Source: Symbiodinium natans (lineage: Eukaryota > Sar > Dinophyceae > Suessiales > Symbiodiniaceae). From it: a stretch of DNA of 64,000 nucleotides. The position numbers and the translations under genes were made by a program. Every line of letters begins with the position of its first letter. Within the stretch, counting starts at the first letter, position 1. Shown one piece after another: positions 49,917-59,730 of the stretch. The DNA is taken from the NCBI GenBank assembly GCA_905221605.1, contig CAJNDS010000224.1:1153085-1217084 (forward strand). Reading direction: 5' to 3'. The notes beneath the pieces were generated by a model that had not been told where the DNA came from, did no database searches, and saw nothing but the letters and a program-made list of their open reading frames with translations.

Positions 49917-52900
49917 AGCCCTCGTGCTGCGGGGAGGACGACGCTGGTCATGAAGAACCTGCCCAGAAGCTTTGACAGGAAGCCGTCCTCGGCGTAAGAT
50001 TTGGGTTGTTCTCCAAAGTTAGGGCCCCTTTTCGGGTCCCCTAGTATACCACGGCACCCGTTTACATAGTAAGGATACCAAAAGGGCCCCAAATTCAGTC
50101 AGCGAACTCTGTGTGTTTCGAGTCTCTGTCTCCTCTATGCCCGTGCATGTCTTTCTTGCCTGTGGTTCCTGAGCAGTTCCGCCTGACGTTAGTCTCCGAA
50201 GGATGCAGGGTTTAGTGGCTCCGGGCTTTAGGGTAATTAGGGGTTGTAGGGTTTAGGGTTTGGTAACTAGGGGCTTAGTGTTTAGGGTTAAGGGTTTACC
50301 GGGTACCGCGCATGCATGACAGTACTGGAAGGCAACGCCACGTCCAAACTCCTTAACTCATACACGCGCACCTCCAGTTCACAGATCCAGAGCTCCAGCA
50401 CTTAAAACCCCTAGTGACTGGTTCTTAGGAAGGAATGAGGGAATGAGGGCCCTATAGAATCCCTCAAAGTTTTTTTTTGTAGGGCCCTAATTCCCTCATT
50501 CCCTACTAAGAACACCCTCTCTCCAGAGCCTTGCATAGCATCCTGCGCAGGAACTTACTCAAAAGGCTGTTGGACCAAGCAGGCGCGCCAGTGTGTGAGT
50601 TTGCAATTGTCGGCCTCCCAATTGTTGTCTGGTTTAGGGTTTAGGATTTAGGGTTTAGGCTTAGGGTAGCCCTAGACCCTGGCCCTATTGACTTAGTAAG
50701 GCTGCTTAGTATCCCCTAGAAACCCTTTAACATCCCCATAACCCCAGCTTACTAACCCTACTAAGTCACCAAAGAGCTTCCAAGTCAACCCTTTGAAACC
50801 TTCCAAGCCCCGTCGAAGCGCTAAACCCCACTTGGAGCTTCATGGTACTTAGTAACCCAATTATAAATAACTGTACTTTTATAACCCAACTCTAACCCTA
50901 TTCGGGTGCTTGAGGGGCTTATATATATATATATAAAGGGTCATACCTACACTCATCATTGGGTTACTAAGTACCCTAAATCCTAAACCCTAAACCCTGA
51001 ACCCTAAACCCTAAACCCTCAACCCTAACTGGGTTGTCAGTAACTTGAACCTCCAAGTAGAACGCCCTGCCCTCTCTAGGCTTCCATGGCTGCTTTGACT
51101 TCCTGTACGTGCCGCTGCAGTGGAATCAGGATGGCGGCCGCGGGTTTAGGATCTAGGGCTTAGGGTTTAGGGTTTGGGGTGAGGATTTAGGGTTTAGGGT
51201 TTAGGGTTGAGGGTTCTCGAATCTTCCTTGAACTGTACTCCTGAGGAAGGCTCCGTGAGTTAAGTTAACCCTGCTATGCGTAGAGCCTCAGGGCTACGAG
51301 CGTACATCCTTTGAGGTTTTCAGTTGGGGTTGCAATGTTTAGTTTTGAACCTTCCTAAACCCTAAACCCTAAACCCGAAACCTAAACCCCCAAACCCTTC
51401 CAGCCTTAGCCGTAAGCCCCGCGCGCTGAGCTTTGTTGTTGTGGCTTGGGGTTGAAGGCTTCTTGGGCTCGCAACCCCCTACACCTCAAGAGAAGAAGTG
51501 CAAGGCGATGGGCCTTGGACCAGGATATAGGGTTCAGGGTTTAGGGTTTCGGGGTTAGGGTTTAGGGTTTAGGCCTTAAAGAGAAATGCCATGACTCTGT
51601 TTCCTTCTCCTTGTGGCTTTGGTGTTGAGGCTTGTCTGAGACCTTCTGATACATGCAACTAGACAGGATTTGTTTGTACTGTGTAACCTTCCCCGGCTTT
51701 CACCCAAGGGGCCGCACGTGACTTTTTCAAGGGTCTAACCCCACAGTTCAGGGAATATATATATATATAGGGGTTCAGGTTCAAGGACAGCGTAAACCCG
51801 AAATCAAAACCCTAAACATCAACCCTTTTACCTCGGCTGGGGGTAAAGGCTCCGCAGCTCAGAAACCTTGATTTGTTGGGGTTTAAAGTGTAGCCTCTTG
51901 CCTGCGTATGTGATGTATACATTAGTTTCTTGTACTGTTGTATCAGTGTCTTATCATATTCATATCTACTTAACCGTGTTATACTATTGTATCTTTATGT
52001 GTTTGCAGTCGCTGCATTGTCGAGACATTCTTGCACGAGGGCCGCGGAACCCTGAACCCAATTCATCGAAAGCCGATAGGGAGGGCTGTCCAACCGAAGC
52101 TCAAACCCTGAACCCTAGACCTTAAGTAAGTTAGGTTTTAGGGTGTTGGGTACAGGGTCTAAACAGTTAGGAACCCTAAACCCTAAACCCTAAACCCTAA
52201 ACCCTAAACCCTAAACCCTAAACCCTAAACCCTAAACCCTAAACCCTAAACCCTTGTAGGGTGTTGGGTTCAGGGTTTAGGGCTTAGGGTCTTCTTTGGC
52301 AGGAACAGTGCGTGGGGTACGGCCTAGTCAATTTCGTGAGCTCCGAGGCGCCATGATGGCCCGAGTCCAACTCGATAAGCCCCTATTTAGGGTTTAGGGT
52401 TTAGGGTTTAGGGTTTAGGGTTTAGGTAGAAACTAGCGATGGCCCTAAATTGGGATGTTCTCCCTTTACTGCACTGCATAGGGATTCTACTTGGTGGTAC
52501 GATCATCCCTATGAAGGACTGTTTACTATAAGGGGGAACATCCCAAACCCTCAGCCTTAAACCCTAACTCCGAAACCCTCAACCTCCGCCCAAGGCCAAA
52601 GCCAACAATCCCCTGGTTCTTAGCAGGGAATCAGGGAATGAGGGCCCTACAATGTCTACCCTTTATGGGAGTATGTAGGGTGCCTTATCCCCTCATACCC
52701 TACTAAGAACCAGCCAAAAATCCTTGAAGGGTGTGGGGGTTGGGCTCGCGGAGTGTTGAAGTCCAGGGCGGGCAGGGGCTTCTTGCCCCCTTTTTGTTGG
52801 ACCGCCTTTCTCGGGTTTAGGGTTTGGGGTGTAGGGTTTAGGGTTTGGGGTTTGGGGTTTAGGGTTTAGGGCTTAGGGCTTGGGTTTCGCTTTCCTCGCA

Positions 52901-53496
52901 AAATTCCGCACGAAATGTCTCCGACACCAAGAGCATGTGAGGGAGTGCTGAACAATCGGGAGGTCCCTGTTTATCCTGAGGCTGAGGGTTCTGAGTCATT
53001 CGGCTATACATGCAGGCTGTGCCTGATCACCGTCTTGGGGTCTCCACTATGATAAGTTCTGTAAAGCTTCGGATATCAAGTGTAGAGCACCTCTCCACGA
53101 GGCCTTCGGGGCCCCATAAAGTCTCAAGAATCCTCAAGCTCTAAACCCAGCCGCTGACCCAAAGCCTCTCAAAATCCCGCATCCTAAGCCTCGAACGCCA
53201 AGTTAGGGCCACACGACCTTACGTCCTGCACCGTAACCCCTACGCCCTAGGCCCTGAGCCGTAAGCCCTAAACCCGAAGCCCGAAACCCTAAACCCCAAC
53301 CTGCCCAAGGCCAACCTCGACAACGGAACCCTAAACCCTGAACCCTGAACCCTAAACCCTAAACCCTAAACGGCCCTAAACCCTAAACCCTGAGCCCTAA
53401 ATCCTAAACCCTGAACCCGAGAACCTGCAGGCCGCCAACAGAGTCTGGGATCACTTTGTTAGCTACCGCCCGGAGCTTAGGGCGACGCTTTACTAG
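49917..53496 (+). CDS. Mei2-like RRM protein, five small exons
   Basis: Exons: A 49917-49993 (SPRAAGRTTLVMKNLPRSFD, GTAAGA donor), B 50527-50594 (ALHSILRRNLLKRLLDQAGA, GTGAGT donor), C 51080-51143 (FHGCFDFLYVPLQWNQDGG), D 52303-52347 (EQCVGYGLVNFVSSE, GC donor) and E 53431-53496 (AANRVWDHFVSYRPELRATL, TAG). TTLVMKNLP, then LL..LD..G, F.G.FDFLYVPLQW, and VGYGLVNF...A...F are the successive elements of the Mei2-type C-terminal RRM (RRM_2), an RNA-binding domain abundant in dinoflagellates. Phase is exact at A/B, B/C and D/E; C/D needs one extra G. The introns contain F1, F2, F3 and F7 elements and telomere-like tracts. The stop in E coincides with the start of an F5 element. Upstream exons are probably missed. 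Confidence 0.75.
49994..50097 (+). mobile_element. F7 element in RRM gene intron
   Basis: GTAAGATTTGGGTTGTTCTC ... GGGCCCCAAATTCAG, with inverted ends (ATTTGGG/CCCAAAT). It starts exactly at the donor of exon A. Related elements are at about 34085-34170, 54400-54504, 58378-58484 and 63425-63535. Confidence 0.65.
50420..50526 (+). mobile_element. F3 introner
   Basis: GTTCTTAGGAAGGAATGAGG ... TTCCCTCATTCCCTACTAAGAAC, then ACCCTCTCTCCAG as acceptor for exon B at 50527. Nearly perfect inverted ends. Confidence 0.8.
50835..51057 (+). mobile_element. F1 introner with nested CCCTAAA units
   Basis: GAGCTTCATGGTACTTAGTA ... AACTTGAACCTCCAAG, with CCCTAAA units at 50980-51028 and a (TA)n run at 50920-50935. 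It lies in the B/C intron of the RRM gene. Confidence 0.8.
51145..52302. other. Long RRM gene intron (C/D)
   Basis: TTTAGGG-like units at 51150-51215 and 51535-51575, (TA)n at 51757-51770, a T-rich single-copy part at 51850-52000 with an 85-codon ORF of no recognised family, and (CCCTAAA)n at 52175-52253. Ends TTTGGCAG. Confidence 0.6.
52449..52547. mobile_element. F2 inverted-repeat element
   Basis: GGGATGTTCTCCCTTTACTG ... AGTAAAC-like right arm TTTACTATAAGGGGGAACATCCC. It lies in the D/E intron of the RRM gene. Confidence 0.8.
52615..52713 (+). mobile_element. F3 inverted-repeat element
   Basis: GTTCTTAGCAGGGAATCAGG ... CCCTCATACCCTACTAAGAACCAG, complete copy with GT...CAG ends. Also in the D/E intron, 65 bp from the F2 copy. 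Confidence 0.8.
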
Positions 53497-53762
53497 GTAG
53501 ACCTTTTTGCTTCCCCCTTATTACCCGAAACCCCAAACCCCAAGCCCCAAACCCCAAACCCCAAACCCCAAACCCCAAACCCCAAACCCCAAACCCCAAA
53601 CCCCAAACCCCAAACCCCAAACCCCAAACCCTAAACCCTAAAACCCTAAACCCTAAACCCTAAACCCTAAACCCTAAACCCTAAACCCTAAACCCTAAAC
53701 CCTAAATTGGGTTTCAGGGGATCCTATTTAGGAATATTTTCAGAGGGTTCTAAGGGCCATCC
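53497..53762 (+). mobile_element. F5 element with nested CCCCAAA and CCCTAAA arrays
   Basis: GTAGACCTTTTTGCTTCCCC, then about 15 CCCCAAA units and 11 CCCTAAA units (53525-53706), then GGGTTTCAGGGGATCCTATT ... TTTCAGAGGGTTCTAAGGGC ... CCTAG. The two halves of F5 are split by the arrays. Confidence 0.8.
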
Positions 53763-54120
53763 TAGTTTCGGTTTTGAGGCTGTTTAGAGCTTAGGGATGC
53801 GTCGGGGTTTGGTGCTTCGGGATGTTTAGGGTCTAGGGTTTAGGGCTTAGGGCTTAGGGCTTAAAACAAGTTTAGGGTTTAGGGTTAGGTGTTGGGGATG
53901 TGGGCTTTGGGATGCTGAGGGATGTTCAGGTCTTGGGGCTTTTGGATGTTTTGGGCTTAGGGCGGGCTGGGGGTGGGACTACGGTTTAGGGTTTAGGGTT
54001 CAGGGTTCAGGGTTTAGGGTTTAGGGTTTGTCTTGCCGACTCTGCTCAATACCAGGATTGTTTTAGTGGTAGGGTTTAGTTTAGCCCTCCCTTAAGAACC
54101 CAAAACCGAGTTTCTTGCAG
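53763..54120. repeat. TTTAGGG-like and TTCGGGATGTT-like DNA
   Basis: Degenerate TTTAGGG/CTTAGGG units at 53825-53890 and 53980-54030 and T/G-rich DNA. Ends TTTCTTGCAG before the next exon. Confidence 0.7.
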
Positions 54121-55656
54121 GCTATGGCTATAAGACCCCCTTACTGGATTCTCAGGGAACTCAAGAAGAACAAGCTTTGGGTCCTTAAGGTCAACCTCAA
54201 ACCCGGAATCCACAAGCCATCAGGAAACAGAGTGACCCAAGCCTTTCATTCCCCTACGACCCTTACGCCCGTAGGCCTCCTACTGAAAAGCGTTCATGGG
54301 CAGCTATACCCCAAAAGGACTTCTAACTACCTACATCAGCTGCCCGACGTATCACTCCAAAGGCGTGTGTCAGACAAAATCTCCGAGTTAGCCTTCTGGG
54401 TATTTCCCAAATAGGGGTACCCTTTTAGACCCCAAATAGAACCGAATGCTTTAAAGGGACCCCCAAAAAGGGCACCCCAATTTTCGGAAACCCCCCAAAA
54501 CTAGGTCCCTGGCGACTGAGGAGACTGGGATACTCCTAGCCACGGCCCTCTCGAGCTCTGCTGGGACACGCGACATCAGGGCTTACAGCAGCTCATAAAG
54601 TACTACCGCGTCCCGCCAGCATTTTTTTTTTTTTGGTGAGGGGGGGGGGGGGGGCTGTCCTTTTGGGTTTTCTTCTGGGCTTCAGCGTGCAGAAGCCGTG
54701 AAAAACCCGAGCCCGAAATACCTGCACCTCTCTGCCCTCAAAGATAGGAACAGCTGTAGGTCATAAGCGCCCTAAGTGCACTTTTGGGGTGGAGGGCTTA
54801 GGATTCCCTAAACCCTAAACCCTAAACCCTAAACCCTAAACCTTGAACCCTAAACCCTAAACCCTAGACCCTAAAGGTGGTGAAGGTGGTGTTGATGATG
54901 CGGCGTTTTTGTGGCGTTGAAGTGCTCATGAGGACTTGAAAGGGCGTCACAGTGGTGATGGATGAGCGAAGAAGACGACGAAAGCTAACATCAATCCAAG
55001 AACTCAAAGAAATGCCAGTTTGGTTTGTCATTGACATCCTCGTGTAACTAGCCCTTGGCATCCTCGTGGGTTTCAGCCAAAAAGGGGGGGGGTACTATCT
55101 TCTTTGTTTATCTTTGTTTGAGGTTTCCTAGAATACCAGTTTGCCCGCAACAGGAAACAACAGCGTGATGCATCCTCTCCTTCCGGACGACTGCAAGCCC
55201 ATCCTCTTCAATGGCGGAGAGCCAGTGCCGTTCCCGCCCCCGACGAAGGCGGGGAGGGTGCTGCTAGGACCGGGAGCAGGCCCTCTTTTTCCTTTTTTAG
55301 GGTTATAATCCCCATAAAACCAAGAAGGGTGCCCTTTTTATTCCTAGGTTACTCCCGGGCTGTCTTCGGTGTAGACGACAACTAAGACATTTTCTGGTAA
55401 GGGATGCGGGCCCAAATTCAGTACCCCACATTCTCCGCCTTTTTTCTGCTGTATGATGACAGGGGTGTGTTCTCCTCTGTTTCTCCCTGCTTATCCCTAA
55501 AAATGAAGAGTCCCCCAAAAAGGGAAGCCCTTGACAAAAAAGGGGGCCTCATAGTTTATTCAGGTGACAGGTATTTTGAACCACTACAATGTAAAAATGG
55601 CAGAAGCTGCGCAGCTACTCGAACCCTCAGAACACCGAGTTCCTACTCCTCCCTAA
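54121..55656 (+). CDS. Multi-exon gene with frame-checked junctions, unknown function
   Basis: Exons: 54121-54399 (93 codons, AMAIRPPYWILRELKKNKLW ... DKISELAFW, donor GTATTT), 54540-54621 (HGPLELCWDTRHQGLQQLIK), 54686-54755 (RAEAVKNPSPKYLHLSALKD), 55164-55262 (VMHPLLPDDCKPILFNGGEP, PVPFPPPTKAGRV), 55375-55396 (RQLRHFL) and 55564-55656 (VTGILNHYNVKMAEAAQLLE ... VPTPP-stop). Phase is exact at 54621/54686 (GC donor), 55262/55375 (GC-AG across an F4b element) and 55396/55564. The join 54755/55164 needs one extra G, and the link from the first exon to the second is unproven. It is a small basic to neutral protein with no domain I recognise. Confidence 0.6.
54400..54504 (+). mobile_element. F7 element
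   Basis: GTATTTCCCAAATAGGGGTA ... ATTTTCGGAAACCCCCCAAAACTAG, starting at the donor of the 93-codon exon. Confidence 0.6.
55263..55374 (+). mobile_element. F4b introner, GC-AG intron
   Basis: GCTAGGACCGGGAGCAGGCC ... ATTCCTAGGTTACTCCCGGG, then CTGTCTTCGGTGTAG. Joining CT|A gives GRV-LRQLRHFL. Same family as 15151-15279. Confidence 0.85.
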
Positions 55657-55739
55657 GCCCTGCCGGGAGCTTCAAGGCGAGCTACTTGTAGCAGGGCTCG
55701 GTAAAAGTAGGCTCTATAGACTCGAAGGTTCATGAGAAG

Positions 55740-55915
55740 CCCGAAACCCCTAAACCCTAAACCCTAAACCCTAGGCCCTAAACCCTAAACCCTAAGCCCT
55801 ACACCCTAAACTATAGGCCCCTAAGTCCCAACAAACCCCGAGTCCAACTCCAAACCCCAAACACAAAACCCTAAACCCTAAAGTCCTAAACCCTAAACCC
55901 TAAACCCTAAAACCC
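55740..55915. repeat. Degenerate (CCCTAAA)n
   Basis: Heptamers with CCCTAGG, CCCTACA and CCAACTC interruptions. Confidence 0.85.
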
Positions 55916-56046
55916 CTGCTTCCACACAAATCTGCCGCACCAGGGTGCGGGATGCATCCATGTAATGTAGGGGCACCCATACTTGGAAGCCCTGTTGACT
56001 TAGTGAGTTGGGTTTGGGTTTAGGGTTTAGGGTTTAGGGTTTAGGG

Positions 56047-56575
56047 TCCCTCCCCCCCTCCCCCCCCTCCCCCCTCCCCCCTCCCCCCCTCCCCCCCTCC
56101 CCCCCGCCCCCCCTCCCCCCTCCCCCCGTCCCCCCCTCCCCCCCTCCCCCCCCTCCCCCCCTCCCCCCTCCCCCCCTCCCCCCCCTCCCCCCCCCCCCCC
56201 TCCCCCCCTCCCCCCCTCCCCCCCTCCCCCCCCCCTCCCCCCCCCCCCCCTCCCCCCCGCCCCCCCTCCCCCCCTCCCCCCCTCCCCCCCTCCCCCCCTC
56301 CCCCCCCCCTCCCCCCCTCCCCCCCCCCCCCCTCCCCCCCTCCCCCCCCTCCCCCCCTCCCCCCCTCCCCCCCCCCCCCCCCTCCCCCCCCTCCCCCCCC
56401 CCTCCCCCCCTCCCCCCCCCCCCCTCCCCCCCCCCCCCCCCCTCCCCCCCTCCCCCCTCCCCCCCCCCCCGTCCCCCCCTCCCCCCCTCTCCCCCCTCCC
56501 CCCCCCCCCCTCCCCCCCTCCCCCCCCTCCCCCCCTCCCCCCTCCCCCCCCCCCCTCCCCCCCCCACCCCCCCCC
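56047..56575. repeat. 530 bp (CCCCCCT)n polypyrimidine tract
   Basis: Almost only C with single T spaced 6-8 bases apart, rare G or A. The opposite strand is (AGGGGGG)n. Open Gly/Arg/Glu frames of 177-188 codons on the minus strand are artefacts of composition. Confidence 0.97.
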
Positions 56576-56621
56576 ACCCTGAACCCTAAACACTAAGCCC
56601 TACACGCCCCACACATCCTAG

Positions 56622-56880
56622 CCTCCTACGGGTACTGTACTTCGTAACCCAATTATAACTGTACTTATACCCCAATGATAACCCTACTGGGGTACTTAAG
56701 GGGCTGAGAAGTGGGTTACAACTACACTGAGAATCGGGCTCTAAGTACCCTAAACTCTAAACCCTAAACCCTAAGCCTTGAACCCTAATCCCTAAACCCT
56801 AAACCTTAAACTCTAAGCCCTAAGCCCTAAACCCTAACCCTCACTTGTGATTGGTTACGAAGCAACCGGAACCTCCAAGC
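56622..56880 (+). mobile_element. F1 element with nested CCCTAAA units
   Basis: GGTACTGTACTTCGTAACCC ... GGTTACGAAGCAACCGGAACCTCCAAG, with CCCTAAA/CCCTAAG units at 56748-56842. The left end is degraded. Confidence 0.7.
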
Positions 56881-57935
56881 AACTGTGGTGCGCAGGCCCT
56901 CACCACACCAAAGTCGTTACGAGGCACCAGCGGCCAGGGGCTGGGTCCAAGGGCTTAAAGGGTTTCTAGCGATAAGGGCTCTAGGGTTTAAGGATTAAAG
57001 GTTCAGGGTTAAGGGTTTAAGGGGTTTAGGGCTGCAGCGCAAGGCGTAGCCATATTCATGTATGGAGGTGGATGGGATCCAAAGGGTCTGGATGAGGGGA
57101 GGGGTGGGGTGCAAGCTTTGGGGAGAGGGGTTGGTGGATTGGGCTTAGGGCTAAGGCCTCAGGGTTTAGGGTTTATGATTTATGGTTCGGGGTGTAGGGC
57201 TTTGGGTCAACCAGAGCAACAAGCAGATTTCAACAAGGGAACAAACAGACCCCTGGAGACAGGAGCAACACGATACGAAACGAGGCAGGAATCGACGGTG
57301 GTCGTTGCGCGAGGTATTTTGCAACAGGCTGGAAGTTGGAAGGGATATTCTGAGTTGAACGACTGTTATATTGTTATAGCCCTAAACCGTATTTTGGCCC
57401 TACTTTTCCCTACTCATAAACCTCCCAGACGGGTTTAAAGCTCAAGGCAACGCCGCGTTTGGGGGCTGCAGACTTTAAACAGCAAGATTAGGGTTTAGGG
57501 TTTAGGGTTTAGGGTTCAGGGTTTAGGGTTTAGGGTTTAGGGTTTGCGGGCTTTGGGTTCAAACTCGTTTTTCTTTCCCTTAGTAGCAAATGCGCCCCTA
57601 ACCCAAGCACCACACAAAACGCAGCGCTGTTTTACCGGGCTTTGGGTTACTTTGTTTGTTTGGCAGGACTTTGGGCCTTTAGGGGCTTTATTGCTGTTCG
57701 ACTGGAAGTTCGAAATACGAATCATGGGTGGGTGGGTGGCCATAGAAGCAAGTTATACACAATCAGTCAAGATAAACACATGTACGCAATTATAAGCAAC
57801 TAAATACAAATAAATCAAAACGTCTATATATATATACACATATGCTTATATGTATTTATATACATCTACATATTTGTACTTGCATCATGCACAAGTTTTT
57901 GTTGAGGGCTTTCTGAACTAGAGACTTCCCTAAAC
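56881..57935. other. Single-copy DNA, weak exon candidates
   Basis: 57200-57340 is open in two frames (EQQADFNKGTNRPLETGATR or NQSNKQISTREQTDPWRQEQ). TTTAGGG at 57490-57545. (TA)n/ATATGTAT at 57820-57880. No recognised domain. Confidence 0.3.
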
Positions 57936-57937
57936 CC

Positions 57938-58030
57938 TAAACCCTAAACCCTAAGCCCTAAACCCTAAACCCTAAACCCTAAGCCCTAAACCCTAAACCC
58001 CAAACCCTAAACCCTAAACCCTAAACCCTA
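57938..58030. repeat. (CCCTAAA)n tract
   Basis: About 13 heptamers with CCCTAAG and CCCCAAA variants, next to the exon candidate at 58034. Confidence 0.9.
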
Positions 58031-58033
58031 ATA

Positions 58034-58137
58034 GAGACCAACCCGAGTGGCAAGGCAGCAAGTTCAAGAAGTCGTGGGGCGACGCGAAAGACAAGCTGGT
58101 GAATGGGCTCGTTTACTACCTCAAGGCAAGAGCTCTG
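58034..58137 (+). CDS. Terminal exon candidate
   Basis: DQPEWQGSKFKKSWGDAKDK and LVNGLVYYLKARAL followed by TGA. Clearly protein-like, bracketed by CCCTAAA on the left and TTTAGGG on the right. Family not recognised. Confidence 0.45.
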
Positions 58138-58377
58138 TGAGCCAGAGTCTAGTACGGTTTAGGGTTTAGGGTTTAAGGTTTAGGGTTTAGGGGGCTTAAG
58201 GTTTAGGGTTTCGGGTTGAGGGGTTTGGGGGTTTGGGGGTTCAGGGCCTGTGGGGCTTCGCAATTCCTCGTTGAGCGATACTGGAGCCTCCGGATAGGTA
58301 GGGCTTTGCCTCGGTGGGCCAAGGGTTTGACTGAGAATGCCTTCAGAGGGAGGCTTTAAAGAGCCAACCCATATGGG

Positions 58378-58484
58378 GGGTTTACCAAAACAGGGGACCC
58401 CCAATATCGATGCCCAAATGGTAGGATTTCCCTTATAATAAGGACCCCCCATAAGGGAGCCCCTATTTTCCGAAACCCCAGAGG
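58378..58484 (+). mobile_element. F7 element
   Basis: GGTTTACCAAAACAGGGGAC ... CCCTATTTTCCGAAACCCCAG, the inverse orientation of the copies at 34085 and 63425. Confidence 0.6.
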
Positions 58485-58587
58485 AGGCTTTGGGGATTTG
58501 GGATTCTGCTGCCTGCAGATGTCTGATGCTTAGTGAGTACGAAGTTCCCTCAACCCGCAACCTCCCCCAAGTCCCAAACCCCTGAAC

Positions 58588-58684
58588 TTGGGATGTTCCC
58601 CCCTTATACTAACAGCCCTTAATGGGGATGATAGTACCCCCTATCATCATCTCGATTACAGACTGTTTGTATAAGGGGGAACAT
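58588..58684. mobile_element. F2 inverted-repeat element
   Basis: GGGATGTTCCCCCCTTATACT ... TTTGTATAAGGGGGAACATC. No telomere-like insert. 58685-58950 is CCCCTCAA/CCCCAAA-like single-strand-biased DNA without a gene. Confidence 0.8.
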
Positions 58685-59038
58685 CAACCCTGAGCCCTTG
58701 AAATCCCCCAATGTCAAACCCTTGGGAGTCAATTAGGGCCCGCCAAACCCCTCAACCCCCTCAAAGCCCCCTCAACCCCTACCCCAACCCGAAAGAGCTT
58801 ACACCTCTCAAAACCCCAAATCCCCCAAAACGCCGAGCCCCAAACCAAACCCCCTAAAGCCCCGCCAAGCCCCTTAAAGGCCCCCTAAGCCACCAATTCC
58901 GCACCCCAAGCCCCAAGCCCGGAGCCCGGAGCCCTTAACCATTATTGCTGTTTAGGTTTAGGGTTTAGTATTTAGGGTTTAGGGTTTAGGGTTTGGGGTT
59001 TGGGGTTTGGGGTTTAGGGTTTAGGGCCCCATCCCTGA

Positions 59039-59105
59039 AGACACCCGGAAGGAAGTGGATGTACGAACGTCCCAGTGAAGAGGACCGAAGACCAGAAGTT
59101 CTGGC
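59039..59105 (+). CDS. Short exon candidate
   Basis: TPGRKWMYERPSEEDRRPEV after TGAAG, between TTTAGGG-type DNA (58960-59030) and the minisatellite at 59144. No domain. Confidence 0.3.
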
Positions 59106-59143
59106 TTTAGGGTTGTGATTTCAGGTTTTGGTTTCGATGGTTC

Positions 59144-59222
59144 CGGGGTGGACGGGGTGGTCGACGGGGTGGACGGGGTGGAGGACGGAATGGAGGACGG
59201 GGTGGAGGACGGGGTGGATGAA
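59144..59222. repeat. GGACGGGGTGGA minisatellite
   Basis: About seven 12 bp-like units; open as GVDGVDGVEDG in one frame. Probably not coding. Confidence 0.8.
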
Positions 59223-59391
59223 TTGGGATTCTGGTCAAGGGTTCACCTCCCGACCCCGATCAACCCCAAGACCCTAAACCCGCGAAAGACTTATATATGA
59301 CCCCCCATCCCCCCAAACCCTCAACCCTAAACCTTAAACCCCCTCAACCCTAAACTCTGAGACCTAAACCCGGGCCTTAGAGTCCCCCCTG

Positions 59392-59453
59392 GTTCGTAGG
59401 GTTTTAGGGATTATATAGGGTACCTCATCCCCCCATTCCCTACTAAGAACCAG
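59392..59453 (+). mobile_element. F3 element, internally deleted
   Basis: GTTCGTAGGGTTTTAGGGAT ... CATTCCCTACTAAGAACCAG. Confidence 0.65.
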
Positions 59454-59730
59454 CTAGCAAAGTGCAGGGTTTAGGTTTGGCGTGGCATCTCCCAAACCCC
59501 TCAGTCGCTTCTCAACCCGTTCATCTTGCTGTCCGTTTTGTTTGATTCGAGGCCGGGGGCTCTCATGGTGAGGGGTTGAGGGGTTTAGGGTTTGCTCTGA
59601 GGTGTGGGCCCTGGGGTCGTTATAGGGTATACAAGGGGCGTCTACGGCTTGAAGCATAAGTTTTGCCATACCCTTGTAGACCCTTGGCCCGTACTCATTT
59701 GGCGGGTGGCTTTAGTGTCCTGCAGCCACT

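Noticed and set aside
56027-56593. Minus-strand 177-188 codon Gly/Arg/Glu-rich ORFs
   Set aside because: Pure composition of the (AGGGGGG)n strand; all three frames are open.
57040-57060. Relic of the dinoflagellate spliced leader (CGTAGCCAT)
   Set aside because: Only nine bases match and the diagnostic TTTTGGCTCAAG part is absent. I found no convincing spliced-leader relic in the window.
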